Position numbers and translations under genes: made by a program. 5,375 nt of DNA from Pseudomonadales bacterium (GTDB lineage Bacteria; Pseudomonadota; Gammaproteobacteria; Pseudomonadales; DC-out160). The stretch is taken from contig JAESQG010000193.1 of NCBI GenBank assembly GCA_016765265.1, positions 433 to 5,807 of the forward strand, given 5' to 3'. The notes under the pieces were generated by a model. That model had not been told where the DNA came from and ran no database searches. It saw only the letters and a program-made list of their open reading frames with translations. This document shows, piece by piece, positions 1 through 4,955 of the stretch; the stretch's first letter is position 1; every line of letters starts with the position of its first letter.

Positions 1-52
1 GTGCTACATGATGAAAAAGGCTACGATCTTTAAGTTTATTTATCGTAGTCAT
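1..52 (-). CDS. Possible start of a divergent gene, cut by the left edge (aldehyde dehydrogenase-like N-terminus?)
   Basis: On the minus strand an ATG at 52-50 opens a frame that stays open for 17 codons to the window edge, reading MTTINKLKDRSLFHHVA. The pattern 'LKD-x-SLF' near the N-terminus recalls succinate-semialdehyde dehydrogenases of the GabD type, which often begin with a short stretch ending in 'LFRQQ' before the first beta strand. That resemblance is from memory and very short. No good ribosome binding site precedes the ATG on this strand; the AGGAGG at 55-60 is on the opposite strand. The call could be chance. A competing reading is the end of a plus-strand gene, since plus frame 1 ends at a TAA at 31-33. 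Confidence 0.22.
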   Translation of the reverse strand, partial: MTTINKLKDRSLFHHVA

Positions 53-371
53 CGAGGAGGACTAAAAACCCCTTAATTTATAAAGGCTTTGACCTGCCTT
101 TCGTGCTCAGATCGCTGACTGAAATAACCAAATAAATAAAAAAAAATGCTATTGCCAACGCAAGTTCGATCTTATAAGGTATCTTAACAGTTTTCGAACG
201 GCCGTTTGAATGTAGCGTCGAGATGGAACTTGGCTTTCGCTCCGCTAGTAGGTCTTAGTTGTTAGCTAATTGCTGACTGAAACTTGAGAACTGAAAAAAA
301 CTAGCACGATTACTGCCTAAATGGATTTTTCTAGTTAGGTAAACTTTATATTTAAGGTTAAGGAGAGGCAC
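53..371. other. Intergenic region upstream of the SCP2 gene
   Basis: About 320 bases without a credible gene. It is AT-rich, with an A-run at about 137-145, and has stops in all frames. It contains a near-perfect 18-bp palindrome (193-210) and an 11-base direct repeat GCTGACTGAAA at 114-124 and 272-282. The AT-rich stretch just before the SCP2 ribosome binding site (TTTATATTT, about 345-353) may hold the -10 element of the SCP2 promoter, but I see no convincing -35 partner. A 7-bp inverted repeat (CTACGAT 21-27 / ATCGTAG 42-48) lies at the extreme left, just outside this interval. Confidence 0.5.
193..210. repeat. 18-bp near-perfect palindrome, possible operator
   Basis: TTCGAACGG at 193-201 is followed directly by CCGTTTGAA at 202-210. 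The two halves are reverse complements except at one pair (196/207). There is no loop between the arms, so an RNA hairpin is unlikely and a binding site for a dimeric regulator is a better guess. It lies about 160 bases upstream of the SCP2 start and about 140 bases from the possible divergent start at 52. The regulator is unknown, and a role is inferred from symmetry alone. Confidence 0.35.
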
Positions 372-758
372 ATGGGTCTTAAATTTATGACAGATGAATG
401 GTTCGCTAAGATAGCTGAACTTACTGAGGCGGCTGGTGATTTAGATCCACCCGCTGGATTACAAGATTTAATATTGAATATCACTGTAACAGGCGATGAC
501 GGCGATCGCGACATGTGTATGAATGCAGGAAACATCGAACAAGGACACAAGGATGGAGCGCCTACTACCTTGACTCTTCCTGCCGATCTAGCGCGGCGTC
601 TATTCATTGAAAATGATCAATCAGCCGGTATGCAAGGCTTCATGAGTGGTCAGATCAAAGTTGAAGGCGACATGAGCAAGCTAATGGCGATGCAGACAGT
701 TCAAGCGTCAGAAAAGCAACAAGCTCTTCAAGAGCAAATTGTAGAAATTACTGAATAG
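372..758 (+). CDS. SCP2 sterol-binding domain protein
   Basis: A 128-residue single-domain protein of the SCP2 (sterol carrier protein 2) family. These are small soluble proteins with a hydrophobic groove for lipids or acyl chains. Bacterial stand-alone versions usually have no proven ligand. Diagnostic features are the N-terminal helix (TDEWFAKIAEL, 7-17), the beta region around 31-57 (LILNITVTGDDGDRDM), the 'PTTLTLPADLARRLF' segment (64-78), and the C-terminal 'GFMSGQIKVEGDMSKLMAMQ' region (89-108), typical of the family's lipid-gate end. The tail (109-128) is Gln/Glu-rich and probably helical. There is no signal peptide or membrane span, so it should be cytoplasmic. The start at 372 is chosen because a strong AAGGAGAGG ribosome binding site (about 360-368) lies just upstream; the internal Met6 is less well placed. 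The gene is monocistronic as far as can be seen and runs into a strong terminator 15 bases after its TAG stop. The family call is firm; ligand and pathway are unknown. Confidence 0.88.
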   Translation: MGLKFMTDEWFAKIAELTEAAGDLDPPAGLQDLILNITVTGDDGDRDMCMNAGNIEQGHKDGAPTTLTLPADLARRLFIENDQSAGMQGFMSGQIKVEGDMSKLMAMQTVQASEKQQALQEQIVEITE

Positions 759-772
759 CTAAACTTTTTGTT

Positions 773-826
773 AAAAAGCCCAATAAAAGAAACCCGCTTG
801 AGCGGGTTTCTTTTATTGGGCTTTTT
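773..826. terminator. Strong bidirectional intrinsic terminator shared by SCP2 gene and feo operon
   Basis: The arms 773-797 and 802-826 pair perfectly over 25 bp around a TTGA loop (798-801). The core is CCCGC/GCGGG and the outer part is A/T-rich. A run of seven T follows the GC-rich part on the plus strand (822-828), and a run of five T appears on the minus strand (773-777 read in reverse). It lies between two convergent genes, 15 bases after the SCP2 stop and 20 bases after the stop of the minus-strand Cys-rich gene. It can therefore end transcription from both sides. Confidence 0.93.
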
Positions 827-845
827 TTGTGGTTTCTTTACTAGT

Positions 846-1019
846 TTATTCTTTTAACTTTAGTGGTTTTGCCGCATTAGGGCTAGGACAGCTAGATTTT
901 TCACAATGAGAGCAGCCCGAATTCTCTTGTCCACGCTGTCGCAGCCAGCGGATGATGAACACGCCTGCAATGAGAAAGACGACTGCGAGTGCAATCCACT
1001 CTTGTTGTTGGGCGTTCAT
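846..1019 (-). CDS. FeoB-associated Cys-rich membrane protein (57 aa)
   Basis: A small minus-strand gene directly downstream of feoB. The start ATG at 1019-1017 is preceded by GGAGGT (1031-1026) at a 6-base spacing, and it ends in TAA (848-846) just before the shared terminator. The 57-residue product begins with a short polar stretch (MNAQQQEW), then one hydrophobic span (about 8-23, WIALAVVFLIAGVFII), a basic stop-transfer segment (RWLRQRG, 24-30), and a cytoplasmic tail with three cysteines, C36-x2-C39-x4-C44, followed by a Pro/Lys-rich end. This matches the FeoB_associated family, tiny Cys-rich single-span proteins encoded after feoB in many bacteria that lack feoC. The arrangement (N-terminus out, Cys tail in) follows from the positive-inside rule. 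Its biochemical role is not settled; iron handling or redox sensing for FeoB is plausible. The gap of 37 bases to feoB suggests co-transcription. Confidence 0.85.
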   Translation of the reverse strand: MNAQQQEWIALAVVFLIAGVFIIRWLRQRGQENSGCSHCEKSSCPSPNAAKPLKLKE

Positions 1020-1056
1020 CTTTTTACCTCCACAGTAAGTTGTTCATCTTTTTTCC

Positions 1057-3312
1057 CTAGGCGAATTGCGCGCAGGCCAGGGCGCCAAGGTACCCCAGAG
1101 TAGTCATATATAACCAAGCGAAAGCCGGCCAGCGCCAGGAATTAGTTTCGCGGCGAATAACGGCTACTGTAGCTGCGCATTGGAGGCAGAGTGCATAAAA
1201 AACCATTAGACCGATAGCAATGGCAGGGGAGAAAACTTTAGTTCCATCTGGCCAAGCAGCGTTGCGCACACGATTCCTCAGGGTTTCATCCTCTGCATCA
1301 AGATCACCACCAACGGCGTAAGTGGTCCCAAGTACGGCGATAACCACTTCGCGGGCAGGAAAGGAAGCAATGACGGCAGCGGAGAGTTTCCAGTCCCAAC
1401 CTAGGGGCTTGAACAGAGGGGCAATGGTCTTGCCCATACGCCCGAGCAGACTTTGTTCCATTTGTGCAGCATCGAGTTCATTTTCGAGACGAACAATGGC
1501 CTGCGCACGTTCGGTCTCAACGGGTATATTGTTTTCTATAGCTAGCTTCTGTTTTTCAAAATCGGCAGCGAGGATCTCTGAGCGAGGGAAGTATGCCAGG
1601 GCCCAAACAATCACTGAAACAAAGAAAATCACAGTGCCAGCGCGTACCAGAAAGGCTTTACCCCGTTCTAGCAAGCGTACCAGTACGGACTTAAAGTTGG
1701 GCGTGCGATATGGGGGTAGCTCCATCAAAAAGCTTGGGGCTGAGCCGTGTAGGATAGTTCGTTTGAGTAAAAAAGCAGTCATTACCCCGCCCGCAATACC
1801 TAATAAATAAAGGCTGAGTAAGACGAGTCCCTGTAGGTTGATTAGCCCGTAAAAATAGTGGTTTTGTGGAATAAAGGCGGCAATCAATAACGCGTATATG
1901 GGTAGTCGTGCAGAGCAGGTCATAAATGGCGCCGCCATAATAGTGGCGATGCGGTCGCGGGGATTGGGGATCACTCGGGTGCCCATTATCGCAGGTACGG
2001 CACAGGCAAAGCTAGAGAGCATAGGTACAAAGGAGTGCCCCGATAGACCGCACCAACGCATTGAACGATCCATTAAAAAGGCTGCGCGGGCCATGTATCC
2101 TGAGTCTTCCAGCACGATGATAAAGGTAAATAAAATCAGGATTTGTGGCAAGAAAATGACGACGCTGCCGACCCCAGCAACTACACCATCGGCGAGCAGG
2201 CTAGCAAGGGCCCCCCCATCAGGGAGTACGGTATAAATCAGTCCTGTCACCCAAGTTGTAGCCCCATCGATAAGATCCATCAGTGGCGTTGCCCACGCAA
2301 ATACCGCTTGAAAGACAGTTGCCATGACCAAAAGGAAGAGCAGGCTCCCCAGTACGGGATGGCTAACGACTTGATCTACGCGCTCAGACCAGCTGCGTTG
2401 CTCGCTGTCGATCGAGGTTTGGATAATGCCCTCGAGGGTTTTTGTGATGTAGTCATAGCGCTCGTGAGCATCTCGCTCGGCAAGTGTTTGCCCCGTGGTG
2501 AGTTGTTCTCTATGGGTCTGCAAGCGCTGGCTCAAGGTTTTTCCAAAAAGCTCCACCAGATGTTTTTCAGTTTCTCCACCCTTATCAATCAAAGCTCGGT
2601 GGACTTCGAAGACAGTTACAGGCTTGGTTTCTACGGGCTTAGTTTCTACGGGCTTAGTTTCTGCATTCGTTCCTTCACGAGTGAGCTCCTGGCTAAGTTC
2701 GGTCATAAGGTTTTCGGCTGATTTTTTTACATCGGCTAATAAAAACCAGGGGTTTTGAATTGTCTCACTCGCTGCTTTAGCCAAAGCAGCTTTTAATGGT
2801 TCAAGGGATTCCTGTCCTGCGGCTGAGGCTATAGTCGGTATGACGGTCACGCCGAGGCGGGCTGCAAGAGCCTCAACGTTGATAGAGATATTTTTAACTT
2901 CCGCAATGTCGATCATATTCAGGGCGATGACTACTGGAATGCCGAGTTCAAGTATTTCAGTAGCCACAAAGAGGTTGCGTTTGATATTGGTCGCGTCAAC
3001 TACCACAAGCACGGCGTCGGGGGGTGGCATGTCGCTTATGCGACCCAGGAGTACGTCGACTGCGGCCCGCTCATCGGGGGAGTGGGCGGAGAGAGAATAG
3101 GTGCCAGGTAGGTCTACAAGCTGAAAACTTTGCTCGCCAATGCTGAGCTTACCGACGCGTTTTTCAACAGTCACCCCGGGGTAATTGGCGACTTTTTGCC
3201 GCATGCCTGTTAACAGATTGAAAAGCGCACTCTTGCCCGTGTTTGGGTTGCCGATAACGGCGATGACGGCTTGTGATTTATGTTTTAGGGGTGAGACTGG
3301 AAGGGGTGGCAT
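1057..3312 (-). CDS. feoB: Ferrous iron transport protein B (FeoB), GTP-dependent Fe(II) permease
   Basis: A full-length 751-residue FeoB (E. coli 773), an inner-membrane Fe(II) importer. The N-terminal G domain shows G1 GNPNTGKS (21-28), the G2 Thr in YPGVTVEK (T48), G3 DLPG (67-70), G4 NMID (132-135) and a G5-like SAAG (163-166). A helical spacer follows (about 170-310), carrying an unusual threefold ETKPV repeat (218-232). The membrane part starts near 319 and contains the family's conserved segments: 'LEDSGYMARAAFLMDR' (401-416), the first gate with C437 in ACAVPA, the second gate around C466 (PFMTCSARLP), 'MELPPYRTP' (530-538), and 'SFPAREVVIAVLGTTY' (650-665). A charged, probably helical loop (576-622) precedes the last gate. 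The start at 3312 lies 6 bases after the feoA stop. Its own ribosome site is weak, so translational coupling is likely. No frameshift or missing G motif is seen. Confidence 0.97.
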   Translation of the reverse strand: MPPLPVSPLKHKSQAVIAVIGNPNTGKSALFNLLTGMRQKVANYPGVTVEKRVGKLSIGEQSFQLVDLPGTYSLSAHSPDERAAVDVLLGRISDMPPPDAVLVVVDATNIKRNLFVATEILELGIPVVIALNMIDIAEVKNISINVEALAARLGVTVIPTIASAAGQESLEPLKAALAKAASETIQNPWFLLADVKKSAENLMTELSQELTREGTNAETKPVETKPVETKPVTVFEVHRALIDKGGETEKHLVELFGKTLSQRLQTHREQLTTGQTLAERDAHERYDYITKTLEGIIQTSIDSEQRSWSERVDQVVSHPVLGSLLFLLVMATVFQAVFAWATPLMDLIDGATTWVTGLIYTVLPDGGALASLLADGVVAGVGSVVIFLPQILILFTFIIVLEDSGYMARAAFLMDRSMRWCGLSGHSFVPMLSSFACAVPAIMGTRVIPNPRDRIATIMAAPFMTCSARLPIYALLIAAFIPQNHYFYGLINLQGLVLLSLYLLGIAGGVMTAFLLKRTILHGSAPSFLMELPPYRTPNFKSVLVRLLERGKAFLVRAGTVIFFVSVIVWALAYFPRSEILAADFEKQKLAIENNIPVETERAQAIVRLENELDAAQMEQSLLGRMGKTIAPLFKPLGWDWKLSAAVIASFPAREVVIAVLGTTYAVGGDLDAEDETLRNRVRNAAWPDGTKVFSPAIAIGLMVFYALCLQCAATVAVIRRETNSWRWPAFAWLYMTTLGYLGALACAQFA
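2621..2665 (-). repeat. Three tandem 15-bp units inside feoB
   Basis: Units at 2621-2635, 2636-2650 and 2651-2665 are nearly identical (plus strand GGCTTAGTTTCTACG, with one base changed in the first copy and the end changed in the third). They encode ETKPV three times at about residues 218-232 of FeoB, in the spacer between the G domain and the membrane domain. The unit is a multiple of three, so copy-number change would alter linker length without breaking the frame. Confidence 0.9.
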
Positions 3313-3318
3313 GACGTG

Positions 3319-3636
3319 TTAAGCCTGACAGGTTTCAATGAAAATCCCCACTGCTTCTGCCTTGCGTAGAGACAAATTGTATCCCATGACCCGATATTCG
3401 ATAGGGTCGCCTCCTGGAGCGGAACGCAGTAATTCAATTATTTCACCTTTAATCACACCGAGTTGCATTAAACGTTGTGTCGATGGGTGCTCTGCATTTT
3501 GATAGCCTAATACCTGGGCTAGCTGACCTTTTTTTAGGTCAGCTAGAGTGGCATCCTTTGCGTAAGAACTCCCTTTGTTAATATCTTTTGTTTCTGTGGC
3601 AAAACCGAAACGTTGGGCTAGTTGCAAAATACTCAT
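3319..3636 (-). CDS. feoA: Ferrous iron transport protein A (FeoA)
   Basis: A 105-residue FeoA, the small cytoplasmic SH3-like partner of FeoB. The FeoA domain spans about 28-102, with 'TLADLKKGQLAQV' (30-42), 'RLMQLGVIKGEIIELLR' (55-71) and the signature 'APGGDPIEYRVMGYNLSLRKAEA' (73-95). About 27 residues precede the domain (M1 to K27), longer than the usual FeoA of 75-85 residues. The frame remains open upstream to an ATG at 3792 (157 residues), but that longer product has no recognisable content. I prefer the ATG at 3636 because a TAGAG (3650-3646) lies 9 bases upstream and two earlier ATGs at 3645 and 3642 sit too close to it. The site is weak and the exact start remains open. The stop is 6 bases from the feoB start, so the two are co-transcribed. 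Confidence 0.93.
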   Translation of the reverse strand: MSILQLAQRFGFATETKDINKGSSYAKDATLADLKKGQLAQVLGYQNAEHPSTQRLMQLGVIKGEIIELLRSAPGGDPIEYRVMGYNLSLRKAEAVGIFIETCQA

Positions 3637-3735
3637 ATACATCATCTCTATATTAGTCTTCACCCAGGTATAGCAATTGGTTAAGGAGGCCCGAGCGTCT
3701 GCAAGATACAGTGTCGCCCCTACTGAGGTTAAATG

Positions 3736-3754
3736 CAAACGATTCTTATTAGCA
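3736..3754 (-). promoter_or_regulatory. Weak candidate Fur box upstream of feoA
   Basis: On the minus strand the block TGCTAATAAGAATCG (3754-3740) partly resembles the Fur recognition pattern: TGATAAT-N-ATTATCA matches about 10 of 14 bases, mostly in the left half. Fur control of feo operons is established in many proteobacteria, and the place, about 100 bases before the feoA start, is reasonable. The match is poor in the right half and could be chance in an AT-rich region. Confidence 0.22.
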
Positions 3755-3865
3755 GTTATATTATTTGTTGGGGTTAGGATGTTTGGAATCAAGTGTAGGA
3801 GTCAGATTTTATCTTAGAAAACCTCTGTCAAGCCGTTGAATTATATTAGTCTTTACTTATTGCCG

Positions 3866-3903
3866 AGATGGTAATAGCCGTGGGAAAAGGGCTATTACCA
3901 TCT
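3866..3903. repeat. Perfect 14-bp inverted repeat with 10-base loop
   Basis: AGATGGTAATAGCC (3866-3879) and GGCTATTACCATCT (3890-3903) are exact reverse complements around GTGGGAAAAG. No T-run follows on either strand, so it is not a standard intrinsic terminator. It lies between two divergent genes, 230 bases from the feoA start and 93 bases before the thioesterase start. It may be an operator, a structured leader, or a remnant of a mobile repeat. Confidence 0.85.
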
Positions 3904-3995
3904 GAACCCTGTCTCTCAGTTTGGGTATACAGTACTTGGTTCCTACAAGCATGATAAGATTCGAATCCCGCTAATAACCCCAGAAGAAGCTGTAG

Positions 3996-4664
3996 ATGAC
4001 GACAGAAAGTAAGTACGCCCTAATAGATGGTTTTGAAATTGTTGAAAGAGAATCCAGGAAAGATATGCCAACCAAGGTTAAGGAATTCCGTCGTCTTTCG
4101 AAAAACATAAAATCTATGATTCACCTTCTTCCACGGGCTGATATTCCTGAAGAAGAATTGTCGGGCATTGCAGATCAGTTGCGAGCGATAGCATCTCGGA
4201 TCGAGAAGTTTCCGCAACGAGACATGGTGCGGGCCCGTAGCAAATGTAGCGGGGGCCAAGCGTCTCTTGAAGATATTTATGGTTTGTTTGACTTTGACCC
4301 CTTGGTTGGACGATCTAATCCAATGTGTCCAGAGTTGGAATACAAAATAATAGACGAAACAGTCCATGCTACCGGAAATCTTGGCATCGCATACCAGGGG
4401 CCGCCTGACAGAATTCATGGTGGCGTAATTGCATCGATGTTTGATGCAGTTTTGTCTCGCGCTGAGCAGCTAACCGGTAGTCTGGGTTTTACCGGAAAAT
4501 TAACTGTGCGGTATCTAAAACCGACACCATTGTTGACTGACATACACTTTGTCGCAAGGACAGAGAAAAAATCGGGACGCAAAACAGTGGTCAATGGGAC
4601 GCTATCTGTCAATGGAGAGGTCACAGCTGAGGCGTCGTCATTAATGATTACCCTGAATAAATAA
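3996..4664 (+). CDS. PaaI/THEM4-like hotdog-fold thioesterase domain protein
   Basis: A 222-residue soluble protein with two parts. The N-terminal half (about 1-95) is charged and mostly helical (for example 'KVKEFRRLSKNIKSMIHLL', 27-45, and 'EEELSGIADQLRAIASRIEKF', 52-72) and I do not recognise it as a domain. The C-terminal half (about 112-220) is a hotdog domain of the PaaI/THEM4 type. It has 'PPDRIHGGVIASMFDAVLSR' (136-155), with the family's HGG (141-143) and acidic D150 on the central helix, then 'GKLTVRYLKPTPLLTDIHFV' (167-186) and 'GRKTVVNGTLSVNGEVTAEA' (194-213). Such proteins hydrolyse acyl-CoA thioesters in the cytoplasm; the substrate here cannot be read from sequence. Many PaaI-type enzymes are shorter (about 140 residues), so the helical N-terminal half is extra, as in THEM4-like proteins. 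The start at 3996 has only a weak AGAAGAAG site upstream. The gene stands alone. Confidence 0.85.
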   Translation: MTTESKYALIDGFEIVERESRKDMPTKVKEFRRLSKNIKSMIHLLPRADIPEEELSGIADQLRAIASRIEKFPQRDMVRARSKCSGGQASLEDIYGLFDFDPLVGRSNPMCPELEYKIIDETVHATGNLGIAYQGPPDRIHGGVIASMFDAVLSRAEQLTGSLGFTGKLTVRYLKPTPLLTDIHFVARTEKKSGRKTVVNGTLSVNGEVTAEASSLMITLNK

Positions 4665-4955
4665 AAGGGTGTGTGCTTCGTTTCCAGAGAGCCTCTAGAG
4701 GTACGATTTGTAGAAAATGTAAATGCTTATTGCTGGTGAGGAGTTGAAAATTAGCCGTACGATTTGCAAGTCTGTGTTGACGCAACATCTCGTAACATTT
4801 TAACTATGCTTGTCAGAAAAATTCATTAGTACAAATTCAAAAACCATTCAAAAGATAGCGCATAATATTGTATTTTGTCGTATTCTTATTAGGTATTAAA
4901 CAACGAGAAATTAATCTCCCTTAAACCCTAATGATTGAAGTGTAGGTGGGGTGTT
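4665..4955 (+). promoter_or_regulatory. Intergenic region upstream of the oxidoreductase gene
   Basis: About 290 AT-rich bases with no gene and no clear terminator for the thioesterase gene. Near the start there is a 10-bp palindrome, CCTCTAGAGG (4692-4701). The 10-mer GTACGATTTG occurs twice in the same direction (4701-4710 and 4757-4766). A candidate sigma-70 promoter is TTGACG (4777-4782), a 17-base spacer and TTAACT (4800-4805). The -35 is good and the -10 poor. If it is used, the oxidoreductase mRNA would have a leader of roughly 140 bases. Confidence 0.35.
4701..4766. repeat. Direct 10-mer repeat GTACGATTTG, two copies
   Basis: Copies at 4701-4710 and 4757-4766, 56 bases apart, just upstream of the candidate -35 at 4777. 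The position would suit a pair of activator sites, but two copies of a 10-mer is weak evidence. Confidence 0.5.

Larger units (their letters stand above)
3637..3995. promoter_or_regulatory. Divergent intergenic region between feoA and the thioesterase gene
   Basis: About 360 bases that must hold the promoters for both feoA (minus) and the thioesterase gene (plus). On the minus strand there is a clean TTGACA (3831-3826), with TAAAAT 14 bases downstream (3811-3806). That spacing is short for a sigma-70 promoter, so the pair is only a candidate. A large inverted repeat lies at 3866-3903. For the plus-strand gene I find only a weak -10-like TAAGAT (about 3955-3960) and a weak AGAAGAAG ribosome site (about 3982-3989). 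Confidence 0.45.

Noticed and set aside
2..76. Plus-strand frame 2 reading beginning MMKKATIFKF as a small gene or gene end.
   Set aside because: It is only about 22 residues from the ATG, has no visible ribosome site in the window, and shows no recognisable content.
82..101. Small hairpin AAAGGC/GCCTTT as a terminator for a gene to the left.
   Set aside because: The stem has only 6 bp and no T-run follows on either strand.
335..607. Minus-strand open frame of 90 codons.
   Set aside because: It overlaps the SCP2 gene antisense and has no family signature.
906..1103. Plus-strand open frame of 65 codons.
   Set aside because: It lies antisense to the well-supported Cys-rich gene and the end of feoB, has no ribosome site, and encodes nothing recognisable.
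1322..3100. Several plus-strand open frames of 86-192 codons.
   Set aside because: All are antisense shadows of feoB, with low-complexity Ser/Arg-rich translations and no family features.
3950..3985. tRNA-like 3' end: GATTCGAATCCCGC followed by CTAATAACCCCA looks like a T-loop and acceptor tail.
   Set aside because: The five bases before TTCGAAT do not pair with the five after it, and no anticodon arm or acceptor partner is found upstream. It could be a tRNA fragment left by an integration event, but GATTCGAATC is also just a short palindrome.
4020..4624. Minus-strand open frames of 132 and 69 codons.
   Set aside because: They are antisense to the thioesterase gene, whose HGG and aspartate motifs are intact.
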